From contig VSNH01000107.1 of NCBI GenBank assembly GCA_009774215.1, forward strand, positions 1-12,628: a stretch of DNA of 12,628 nucleotides. Reading direction: 5' to 3'. The notes below the pieces were generated by a model. The model saw only the letters and a list, made by a program, of their open reading frames with translations. It had not been told where the DNA came from and searched no databases. This DNA comes from Lachnospiraceae bacterium (GTDB taxonomy: Bacteria > Bacillota > Clostridia > Lachnospirales > Lachnospiraceae). Of this stretch, positions 6,925-12,628 are shown one piece after another. Each line of letters opens with the position of its first letter. The stretch's first letter is position 1. The translations under genes and the position numbers were made by a program.

Positions 6925-8406
6925 CTACTGTTCGAGATCAACCACATCCTGAGCTGCCTGCAGCGCCTCGTCTACATCCATGCCATTCTCGAGAATGTCA
7001 TTCAGTGTCACGTTGCACATCTGCTCGTTGATGGTCGGGCTGATAGCTGTCGTGTAAACCGTTCCGATATCGTCCTTGATGCTGTAAAGCACATCGTAAG
7101 GATAGTTACGGAAGAACTGGTTGTACTGGTTGTTATCGTCGTGTGCGAATGCATCGTCGTTCCAAAGAACGGTGTTACATACGTCGAAACCAAGGTTATC
7201 CCAGATCAGCTGCTCACCCTCCTCGGACATCTTAGCCCAGCAGAGGAACTCGGAAGCCAGATCTTTGTCAACTGCCTGCTGTGTTACAACGGTACCCGTA
7301 CCGCCGATACCTACGGAGCACTTCTGACCTGCTTCGAATACAGGACACTTAGCGATGTACCAGTTGCCCTTCTCCTCAGGCATATAGTTGGTGAAACGGC
7401 TCATGTACCACATCGCCTTCGGGAAGGAAACGATGTTGTGATCCAGAATGTTCTGGAAGCCTGCCTCTAAGTCAACGTGTCCGTCGGGAGATACCATTGC
7501 CAGACCGCTGTTAACCCACTCCTGCTCCATGGTGCACATCTTCTTCACGGACTCAAGCTGTACGTTTGCCGTGCCGTCCATACCGCCGGTCCAGTCCTCA
7601 CCGTACTCAGCCATAGCGATCCACTGCCAGTCACAGCCTGCTGTATCAACGGAAGTCCAGTGCTTGCCCTCGGGTCTGCCGATTGCCTCCAGATACTTCT
7701 CGCCAAGCGCTGCGTAATCATCCCAGGTAACCACTGCATCCACATCCGCCTGAGAAAGACCTGCCTCCTCGAGAGCAGCGAGGTTATAGTACATAACCGT
7801 AGCGCCTACGTGATAAGGAATACCATAATAGTTTCCGTCGGTTCCGGAGTAGACATCCATTCTGGCCTTAACCATGGTGTCTAAGTAAGGAGCTGCGGTG
7901 TCGTTCTGGGGAACAAGCCATGTGTCAAGACCTGCTACCACGTTCGGGAACTGACCGATCTCCACATCACAAATATCGGGTGCGCCCGTACCTGCGTTCA
8001 GGGAAGTCAAAAGCTTTGTATGCATGTCTGCGTAAGGATATGTAGTACAGGTGATCTCGATGGTTCTGTCGGGATTCTGCTCGTTCCACTTCTCAACCAT
8101 GTTGCCGTAGTGCTGTCCGTGAATTTCCACGAATGTCCACATCTCCATATGCGTGCCGTTGGGATCGCCAAAAGTAGCGGTGGGAATCTCTTCCTCAGCT
8201 GCCGCCGCGTCGTCTGCGGGAGCTTCCTCAGCCGCACCGTCGTCTGCTGCCGCGCCGTCATCGGAGCCTGCGTCCGCCGCGGGAGCTTCCTCAGCCGCGC
8301 CGCCGTCTGCCGCAGGAGCTGAACCGGCATCTCCGCCGCCGCATCCTGCCAGTGTGGTAGCGAGCATTGCTGCTGTCAACAAAGTAGCCAATACTTTCTT
8401 TTTCAT
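6925..8406 (-). CDS. Extracellular sugar-binding lipoprotein (solute-binding family 1)
   Basis: 493 residues. Residues 1-22 are a lipoprotein signal peptide: MKKK, a hydrophobic stretch, and lipobox LAGC with the lipidated Cys at 22. Residues 23-73 are a disordered Ala/Asp/Glu/Gly linker containing an internal duplication, which tethers the domain away from the membrane and through the cell wall. The rest is a periplasmic-binding fold of the CUT1 type (MEMWTFVEIHGQHY near the start; DICDVEIGQFPNV; YYGIPYHVGATVMYYNLAAL; GIGGTGTVV). It captures an oligosaccharide outside the cell and delivers it to the two permeases encoded downstream. The start ATG at 8406 has AAGGAGG 8 bases ahead. The gene has its own strong promoter and a long leader. 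Substrate specificity cannot be read reliably; an arabinose-containing oligosaccharide is suggested only by the neighbouring glycosidases. Confidence 0.97.
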   Translation of the reverse strand: MKKKVLATLLTAAMLATTLAGCGGGDAGSAPAADGGAAEEAPAADAGSDDGAAADDGAAEEAPADDAAAAEEEIPTATFGDPNGTHMEMWTFVEIHGQHYGNMVEKWNEQNPDRTIEITCTTYPYADMHTKLLTSLNAGTGAPDICDVEIGQFPNVVAGLDTWLVPQNDTAAPYLDTMVKARMDVYSGTDGNYYGIPYHVGATVMYYNLAALEEAGLSQADVDAVVTWDDYAALGEKYLEAIGRPEGKHWTSVDTAGCDWQWIAMAEYGEDWTGGMDGTANVQLESVKKMCTMEQEWVNSGLAMVSPDGHVDLEAGFQNILDHNIVSFPKAMWYMSRFTNYMPEEKGNWYIAKCPVFEAGQKCSVGIGGTGTVVTQQAVDKDLASEFLCWAKMSEEGEQLIWDNLGFDVCNTVLWNDDAFAHDDNNQYNQFFRNYPYDVLYSIKDDIGTVYTTAISPTINEQMCNVTLNDILENGMDVDEALQAAQDVVDLEQ

Positions 8407-8605
8407 TCTTTTTCCTCCTTATTATGAATGTACTGTTTGATAACCGCAAAATATTTTCTCTAAAATACTTTAGTCATCCTGCCATATCTTTCCATAAAAA
8501 TATATGACAATTTGCATTCCCAAATGTGACATTCGCTTGCCTTTTTCTCGAAGAATTTAAGCAACCTGCACATTTTTTTTTTTTTTGCGGTTATCTTATG
8601 TTCAT
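8407..8605 (-). promoter_or_regulatory. Long structured leader of the sugar ABC operon
   Basis: The inferred transcript starts near 8599 and has a leader of about 190 nt before the AAGGAGG ribosome site. Two 13-base segments are perfectly complementary: 8583-8595 at the very 5' end and 8439-8451 near the 3' end. They would close the whole leader with one helix. Inside, 8481-8487 can pair with 8502-8508, and a nested hairpin lies around 8530-8560. A run of 14 T (8573-8586 on +; A in the RNA) follows the 5' arm. This may be a cis-regulatory RNA, or the same repeat may be a pair of inverted operators for DNA looping. No known riboswitch class was recognised. No gene is visible in 8407-8700. Confidence 0.5.
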
Positions 8606-8634
8606 ATTGTACAATAGCGAGGAAGATACGTCAA
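8606..8634 (-). promoter_or_regulatory. Sigma-A promoter for the sugar ABC operon
   Basis: On the minus strand, -35 TTGACG (8634-8629) and -10 TACAAT (8611-8606) are spaced by exactly 17 bp. The region upstream of the -35 box (8635-8675) is strongly A-rich on the minus strand, like an UP element. Transcription is predicted to begin near 8599. This is consistent with high expression of the binding lipoprotein. Confidence 0.83.
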
Positions 8635-8700
8635 TAGCTTTTTGAATTATTTTAGCTTTTTTTGAAATATTTAAAATCACATAAACTTATTCATTTTATG

Positions 8701-8967
8701 TCACTCGTCAGATGCGCCCCATTTTTCATAGGGACAGCGGTTTTTCTTCATCACCGCCCGCAGCTCTACAAAACATCCGCACGCCCTGCACATACCGTCC
8801 AGAAGCAGATCACACTCTTTGCAGAGAGAAAGCCGCTTCTCATAAAGCGGCTCCTCAACCTTTACATCTTCATCCAGATTGGCAATGTAGTCGTGCAGAT
8901 TTTGAAAATACGCCGCCTCGTCCATGTCTCTGGTGAGACATTTGCGGCAGATTCGTCTCTGCTCCAT
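8701..8967 (-). CDS. Small cysteine-rich protein, possibly DUF6171-like
   Basis: 88 residues, ATG at 8967, with a purine-rich ribosome site (AGAGAGG) about 8 bases upstream. Cysteines occur as CRKC near residue 7-10, CKEC near 49-52, CRACGC near 60-65 and a last Cys at about 78. The paired spacing suggests one or two zinc or iron-sulfur sites. The middle section is acidic (NLDEDVKVEE). There is no signal peptide. It resembles small uncharacterised Cys-rich proteins of Clostridia that I associate with family DUF6171; this is from memory and not verified. It lies 71 bases after the GH51 gene on the same strand, so it may be co-transcribed, but nothing in it points to sugar metabolism. Function unknown. 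Confidence 0.75.
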   Translation of the reverse strand: MEQRRICRKCLTRDMDEAAYFQNLHDYIANLDEDVKVEEPLYEKRLSLCKECDLLLDGMCRACGCFVELRAVMKKNRCPYEKWGASDE

Positions 8968-9038
8968 CTCCCTATTCCTCTCTTATGCTGTCCGGTTCAC
9001 CTGCTCACAATCCCATCCGCCCGGTGAAACCTGATTTC

Positions 9039-10550
9039 TTATCTGATACGGAAACTGATTACGCTGCCCGCAGGCGCGGTAAAACATACCTTCCCGTCCT
9101 CCACTTCGTATGCGTCGAAAACTTCCTCTTTCACATTCTCCGGCTCGTCAAAAGTGTTATGCGCGTGCATCTCACCCTTAAGAACCGCCGCCGTGATCTC
9201 CTTCGGCGCAAGTTCCATAAAGGACATTTCCACAGGCGCGTCCTCGTTTGTGGAGAGATTGGCAAGCGTCACATTCACATAGCCGTCCTTGCCCACAGAG
9301 ACCGACTCGTCAAGGAACGGCACCCTGTACGCATCGTCCACGCCGATCATCTTATTGTCCTCAATACAGCTCTCTACAAGCTCTGCATCCTGATGGTACT
9401 TATACATATGGAAAACATGGTAAGTGGGTGTCAGGATCATCTTCGGCCCTTCCGTCAATATCACGGACTGCAGCACATTGACCATCTGCGCGATACATGC
9501 CATCTTCACCCGGTCGCAGTGCTTGTTGAAAATATTCAGGGAAACGCCCGCCACCAGCGCGTCGCGCATGGTATTCTGCTGATAGAGGAAGCCCGGGTTC
9601 GTGCCCGGCTCCACATCGAACCAATCGCCCCACTCATCCACGATCATGCCAATCTTCTTCTCCGGGTCGTACCGATCCATGATCGCGCCGTGACGCTTGA
9701 TCAGTTCTTCCATATAAAGCGCCTTCGCCATGGTCGTATACCAAACCGCCTCGTCAAACTCCGTGGCGCTGCCCTTGTTGTCCCATCCGCCCGGATGCAC
9801 ATAATAATGAAGGGACAAGCCGTCCATGTAACCGTTGGGGATATTGTTGGGCTGTGGCAGTTCAAAGCATGTCTTAAGCACGCCCTCCGTCCAGAAATAA
9901 TCAGCTACATTCGCACCGCAGCAGATCTTCTGAATGGGGGCCGCGTTGTCGTAATGACGCACATAAGTCTGGTATCTTCTGTACAGGTTCCCGTAATACT
10001 CGGGCGTCATGCTGCCGCCGCATCCCCAGTTTTCATTGCCCACGCCGAAATAATCAATCTTCCACGGTTTTTCATGCCCGTTTTTCTTGCGCAGATCTGC
10101 CATCGGGGAAACGCCGTCAAAGGTCATGTACTCCACCCACTCGCTCATCTCCTGCACCGTGCCGCTGCCCACATTTCCGTTTATATAGGTTTTACAGCCA
10201 AGCTGTTCGCAGAGCTCAAAAAATTCGTGCGTACCGAAACTGTTGTCCTCCACCACACCGCCCCAGTGGGTGTTGATCATCTTCTTGCGCGTCTCCTTCG
10301 GACCGATGCCGTCCTTCCAGTGGTACTCGTCCGCAAAACAGCCGCCGGGCCAGCGCAGCACCGGGATCTGCATTTCCTTCAGCGCGCCCACCACATCCTT
10401 ACGCATCCCGTTCACGTTCGGAATATCGGAATTTTCGCCCACATACAGCCCTTCGTAGATACATCTGCCCAAATGCTCCGAAAAATGTCCGTAGATCTCC
10501 GGGTTGATGTGCCCCTTCTTGTTTTTTTCGTTAATAAATAATTTTGCCAT
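9039..10550 (-). CDS. GH51 alpha-L-arabinofuranosidase (intracellular)
   Basis: 503 residues from ATG 10550, with AAGGAGA 5 bases ahead; an in-frame upstream start at 10571 overlaps this ribosome site. The length matches bacterial GH51 enzymes (about 500). It folds as a catalytic barrel followed by a C-terminal beta-sandwich (from about residue 385). Signature motifs are IYGHFSEHLGRCIYEGLYVG near the start and LRWPGGCFADEYHW at 65-78. The general acid/base is Glu173 in GNENWG and the nucleophile is Glu306 in VDEWGDW. It releases terminal alpha-L-arabinofuranose from arabinan or arabinoxylan oligosaccharides by a retaining mechanism. It has no signal peptide, so it acts on imported oligosaccharides in the cytosol. 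It lies downstream of the GH43 gene on the same strand, with 138 bases between them that contain three repeated boxes. Confidence 0.97.
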   Translation of the reverse strand: MAKLFINEKNKKGHINPEIYGHFSEHLGRCIYEGLYVGENSDIPNVNGMRKDVVGALKEMQIPVLRWPGGCFADEYHWKDGIGPKETRKKMINTHWGGVVEDNSFGTHEFFELCEQLGCKTYINGNVGSGTVQEMSEWVEYMTFDGVSPMADLRKKNGHEKPWKIDYFGVGNENWGCGGSMTPEYYGNLYRRYQTYVRHYDNAAPIQKICCGANVADYFWTEGVLKTCFELPQPNNIPNGYMDGLSLHYYVHPGGWDNKGSATEFDEAVWYTTMAKALYMEELIKRHGAIMDRYDPEKKIGMIVDEWGDWFDVEPGTNPGFLYQQNTMRDALVAGVSLNIFNKHCDRVKMACIAQMVNVLQSVILTEGPKMILTPTYHVFHMYKYHQDAELVESCIEDNKMIGVDDAYRVPFLDESVSVGKDGYVNVTLANLSTNEDAPVEMSFMELAPKEITAAVLKGEMHAHNTFDEPENVKEEVFDAYEVEDGKVCFTAPAGSVISFRIR

Positions 10551-10597
10551 ACCTTCTCCTTTTCCTATCATACATTTTTTTACAATTCTGACCTATA

Positions 10598-10682
10598 TTA
10601 TGTAAACTCTTTTTATCAAGCGCCATTGATTTATTATGTTAACCATTTTTCACCAGATTAAAATCCAAAATTATGTAAACCA
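10598..10682 (-). repeat. Three direct boxes related to TTATGTAAAC
   Basis: In + orientation: TTATGTAAACT (10598-10608), TTATGTTAACC (10634-10644) and TTATGTAAACC (10671-10681), starting 36 and 37 bp apart. On the minus (transcribed) strand each reads approximately GGTTTACATAA. Even spacing of near-identical boxes upstream of the GH51 gene suggests binding sites for a regulator, such as an AraC or LacI protein. No convincing promoter was found between them and the gene. Confidence 0.65.
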
Positions 10683-10688
10683 ATCATC

Positions 10689-11633
10689 TTAGTTAAACCG
10701 GAATGCCGGTCTGCCGTCCTCCCAGCCAAACTTCATCAGCATCGCATGGCGGTTCGGATTGTAGAGCGGGTCGCCCACGATCTCCGTCTCCGTCCTGGCA
10801 TGATACACCATGATGTCATTGCCATCCTCGTCCACGGTAAAGCTGTTGTGCCCGGGCCCGTAGACACCGAGGGAAGCGTCCGACTGAAGCACCGGGTAAC
10901 GCTCCTTTTTCCACGACAGGGGATCAAGCAGATCCGCGTCCTCGTCTGCCGTCATCATACCTATACAATAGGCGATGCCTGTCTCCGACGCGGAATAGGT
11001 CATGAATATTTTGCCGTTCCGCTTGAGAACCGCCGGGCCCTCGTTCACCCAGAAGCCCACCCGCTCCCAGTCGTAATCCGGCGTGGTGAGAAGCACCTGC
11101 ACGGTCTTTAACTTGTAGGGTGTCTCCAGCTCTCCTATGTAAAGATTAGAAATCTGCTTTCCGACACCTACCTTTTCCGCCCAGATATAATACCATTTAC
11201 CCTTGTTCTCAAACACGGTGCCGTCCAAAGAAAAAGCCTCGAAGGAAAAAACGTCATCGTCAGCCCTTCCCATTTTTCCTTTTTCCGTCCATGTGCCGGT
11301 AATCGGATCCGCATCTTTACATTCCAGCACATAAGGTCTGATCTGCCAGATATCGTCCTTGTCGCCGCCCGCATAGTAAATGTACCACGCCCCGTTGATA
11401 TAGTGCAGTTCCGGCGCCCAGATATGGCAGCTCATTATCCCCGACTCATGCTTGTGCCAGACCTCCGTCTCCTGCGCGTCCGCAAGCCCCGCAAGCGTGC
11501 CCGATCTGCGAAGCACGATTCCGTCATAGGCAGGCACGGAAGCCGTAAAATAATAGGTTCCGTCCGTATGCCTGTACACATACGGATCCGCCCGCTGCAG
11601 TATCCACGGTTTGTTATATAATAGTTTGCTCAT
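10689..11633 (-). CDS. GH43 family glycosidase (arabinosidase/arabinofuranosidase type)
   Basis: 314 residues from ATG at 11633, with GGAGGG 5 bases ahead; the ATG at 11645 overlaps that site and is rejected. It is a single five-bladed propeller catalytic domain without an accessory module or signal peptide, so cytosolic. The three GH43 carboxylates are visible: base Asp16 in RADPYV, pKa-modulating Asp137 in SLDGTVF and acid Glu198 in NEGPAVL. IWAPELHYINGAWYIYYAGG (71-90) is also characteristic. The overall pattern resembles the COG3940-type group, which contains exo-arabinanases and arabinofuranosidases; beta-xylosidase activity cannot be excluded. It probably works with the GH51 enzyme on imported arabino-oligosaccharides. 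It has its own promoter and a long, structured leader. Confidence 0.95.
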   Translation of the reverse strand: MSKLLYNKPWILQRADPYVYRHTDGTYYFTASVPAYDGIVLRRSGTLAGLADAQETEVWHKHESGIMSCHIWAPELHYINGAWYIYYAGGDKDDIWQIRPYVLECKDADPITGTWTEKGKMGRADDDVFSFEAFSLDGTVFENKGKWYYIWAEKVGVGKQISNLYIGELETPYKLKTVQVLLTTPDYDWERVGFWVNEGPAVLKRNGKIFMTYSASETGIAYCIGMMTADEDADLLDPLSWKKERYPVLQSDASLGVYGPGHNSFTVDEDGNDIMVYHARTETEIVGDPLYNPNRHAMLMKFGWEDGRPAFRFN

Positions 11634-11644
11634 TTTTCCCTCCA

Positions 11645-11771
11645 TTCCGAAGCGTTTTACGCTGAGGACGCGAGCAGAATTTTAGATTCTGCTCTGCGAT
11701 CAACAGAATTTGTGACGCTTCGGCACAAATTCTTGGTTGAATAAATTGCTCATCAGAGAATTTATTCAACC
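11645..11771 (-). repeat. Structured tandem element, unit 1
   Basis: Unit of about 127 bp built of three perfect stems in a row: 9 bp (11672-11680 with 11686-11694), 10 bp (11705-11714 with 11724-11733) and 13 bp (11735-11747 with 11759-11771). A small stem (11651-11655 with 11659-11663) sits at the left edge. The 9-base loop of the middle stem (11715-11723) is exactly complementary to 11647-11655, allowing a pseudoknot. It lies in the GH43 leader and ends 12 bases before the GH43 start. Strand is given as that of the predicted transcript. Confidence 0.88.
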
Positions 11772-11782
11772 TTATCCCTCTT

Positions 11783-11909
11783 TTCCGAAGCGTTCTTTGC
11801 TGAGGAGCGCGAACAGAATCTCAAATTCTGTTCTGCGATCAAGGAGTTTGTGACGCCTCATCACAAACTCCGGATTGAAAAATCAGCACATCAGTGTGAT
11901 TTTTCAATC
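11783..11909 (-). repeat. Structured tandem element, unit 2
   Basis: Second copy, offset 138 bp from unit 1 with the same order and geometry: 9 bp (11811-11819 with 11825-11833), 10 bp (11843-11852 with 11862-11871) and 13 bp (11873-11885 with 11897-11909). Loop sizes equal those of unit 1 (5, 9, 11). Sequence differs at one, two and five stem positions respectively, all compensated on the opposite arm. Linkers such as GCTGAGGA and TGCGATCAA are shared with unit 1. Confidence 0.88.
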
Positions 11910-11978
11910 TTTCCCCTTTTCCGTCTTCTCACCCACAGCCACTTTTTGTTTATATAAATTATTTTAATTGTATCTAAA

Positions 11979-12007
11979 ATTATACAGGGTTTTTCCCAAT
12001 AAAGCAA
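11979..12007 (-). promoter_or_regulatory. Sigma-A promoter for the GH43 gene, with overlapping palindromes
   Basis: Minus strand: -35 TTGCTT (12007-12002), 17-bp spacer, perfect -10 TATAAT (11984-11979). Start predicted near 11972, giving a leader of about 340 nt that includes both tandem structured units. An inverted repeat AGGGTT (11986-11991) / AACCCT (12006-12011) brackets the spacer and -35 box, and the 8-bp palindrome AACCGGTT (12021-12028) lies just upstream; both are candidate operators. Confidence 0.8.
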
Positions 12008-12078
12008 CCCTAATTTTCATAACCGGTTCAGACAGGTGCGCATAAGATAAAGTAACTCCCCGCAGAAAGGATTCCGCC

Positions 12079-12560
12079 ATGCCCGCTCCCACCGTACTGA
12101 TCGCCGGCCGTCCAGAGAACACCAAAAACTATGAAAACACAATAAGAAGGATGGGCGTTTCCTGCTTTGTCAGTCTCGACCCGGGTCAGACAGACGACGC
12201 CACGCATCTTCTTCTCCCGGGCGGCGGCGACATCACCCCTGCCTTTTTCGGCCAGGCCGACCACGGCTCCCACAGCGTGGACACCGGGCTTGACATCCTG
12301 CAGTTTGAGGTTCTTTCCCGTTTTGCGGCACAAAAAAAACCCGTGCTCGGTATCTGCAAAGGGCTTCAGCTCATCAACGTCCATTTCGGCGGCGATGTCA
12401 CACAGCATATCGACACCGCCGAAAACCACAGATGGGTCGGACGCGACCAGTTTCACTATGTCTTTCACTGCGACCTTGGCCGCCGCGATTTCTTTTACCA
12501 GCTCTATGGAAACAGCGCCAAGGTAAATTCCGCCCACCATCAGGCCGTAAACCGCATGGG
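12079..12560 (+). CDS. Peptidase C26 / class I glutamine amidotransferase-like hydrolase, 3' truncated
   Basis: ATG at 12079 with AAAGGA 7 bases ahead; about 160 genuine residues are visible before foreign sequence begins. LLLPGGGDITPAFFG (44-58) and GICKGLQLINVHFGG (91-105), with nucleophile Cys93 in the elbow, identify the class I amidotransferase fold of the gamma-glutamyl-gamma-aminobutyrate hydrolase (PuuD-like) family. NSAHHQAVNRMG near the end also fits. The His-Glu part of the triad, normally in an HPE motif further on, is missing only because the contig ends in adapter sequence. Such enzymes cleave gamma-glutamyl amides, for example in polyamine breakdown; the actual substrate here is unknown. 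It is divergently oriented from the GH43 gene and probably unrelated to arabinose use. The full family length is about 220-260 residues. The frame stays open through the adapter, so an automated call would carry a false tail. Confidence 0.87.
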
Positions 12561-12628
12561 CGGTCTCTTATACACATATCCGAGCCCACGAGACAGGCAC
12601 AAATATAGTATTCCGGCTTCGGCTTTAA
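12561..12628. other. Illumina Nextera adapter read-through (not genomic)
   Basis: 12561-12594 matches the Nextera read-2 adapter (CTCTTATACACAT then CCGAGCCCACGAGAC) at 32 of 34 positions, including the Tn5 mosaic end. 12595-12602 (AGGCACAA) is one base from the N703 index AGGCAGAA. 12603-12626 aligns with the P7 tail, 18 of 24 positions, with C-to-A, G-to-T and T-to-G errors typical of low-quality read ends. The last 68 bases should be trimmed. The published adapter sequence is recalled, not looked up. Confidence 0.97.

Noticed and set aside
8573..8586. Run of 14 T
   Set aside because: No hairpin immediately precedes it on the plus strand and no plus-strand gene ends there; treated as part of the AT-rich leader rather than a terminator.
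8993..9031. Imperfect stem GGTTCACC / GGTGAAACC between GH51 and the Cys-rich gene
   Set aside because: It has a bulge, a 22-base loop and no T-run on the minus strand, so it is too weak to call a terminator.
9011..9794. 14-base identical repeat TCCCATCCGCCCGG at 9011 and 9781
   Set aside because: One copy is coding sequence of GH51; a single 14-base match in 12.6 kb is not far from chance expectation.
8985..10541. 518-residue plus-strand open frame
   Set aside because: It is a full-length antisense shadow of the GH51 gene, which has complete catalytic motifs; the antisense frame is His/Val/Leu-rich with no recognisable domain.
11748..11758. CTGATGAG on the minus strand in loop 3 of unit 1, resembling a hammerhead ribozyme core
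   Set aside because: The required GAAA partner and three-way junction are absent, and unit 2 has CACTGATGTG there; the change is explained by the covarying mini-stem.
11634..11769. A minus-strand open frame from a TTG at 11769 running through the whole of structured unit 1
   Set aside because: The homologous frame in unit 2 is broken by a stop, the differences between units preserve base pairing rather than codons, and the frame is out of register with GH43.
12398..12589. Minus-strand 63-residue frame beginning MGSDMCIRDR
   Set aside because: Its N-terminus is translated Nextera adapter and the remainder is antisense to the C26 gene.

Overview
The window looks like the end of an assembly contig from a Gram-positive gut anaerobe of the Clostridia, most likely Lachnospiraceae. 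The evidence for this is an MsmX-style sugar ABC transporter without its own ATPase, a lipoprotein binding protein, strong GGAGG ribosome sites, sigma-A promoters, and a small Cys-rich protein of a kind common in that family. The taxonomy is inferred from gene style only. No tRNA, rRNA, CRISPR array, transposase or phage gene was seen.

Left part (1-2985, + strand): a 5'-truncated AraC-family regulator, then a promoter at 817-846 driving a two-gene signalling operon. The operon encodes a FIST-domain sensor and, 13 bp later, a soluble chemoreceptor signalling domain with no membrane segment. A bidirectional terminator (2950-2978) separates it from a convergent minus-strand block.

Middle (2978-8640, - strand): a sugar ABC operon read right to left. 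It holds a family 1 binding lipoprotein (promoter 8606-8634, leader of about 190 nt closed by a perfect 13-bp long-range helix), an intergenic hairpin, and the MalF-type and MalG-type permeases. About 100 bp further on is a cytosolic GGDEF / degenerate EAL / LamG-like protein. Transport and c-di-GMP signalling may therefore share a transcript.

Right part (8701-12011, - strand): a small Cys-rich protein, a GH51 alpha-L-arabinofuranosidase and a GH43 enzyme, both lacking signal peptides. The GH43 gene has a sigma-A promoter at 11979-12007 and a leader of about 340 nt. That leader is mostly two tandem copies of a structured element of about 127 nt. The copies differ at nine base-paired positions, and every change is compensated on the opposite arm. 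Three direct boxes related to TTATGTAAAC lie between GH43 and GH51.

Right edge (12079-12628, + strand): the start of a class I glutamine-amidotransferase-like hydrolase (peptidase C26). It is cut off because the last ~68 bases are not genomic. They are Illumina Nextera adapter read-through (Tn5 mosaic end, an index resembling N703, then the P7 tail, with errors).

Taken together, the biology suggests uptake and intracellular trimming of arabinose-containing oligosaccharides beside chemosensory and c-di-GMP modules. The sugar specificity and the link between the modules are inferences from gene neighbourhood.
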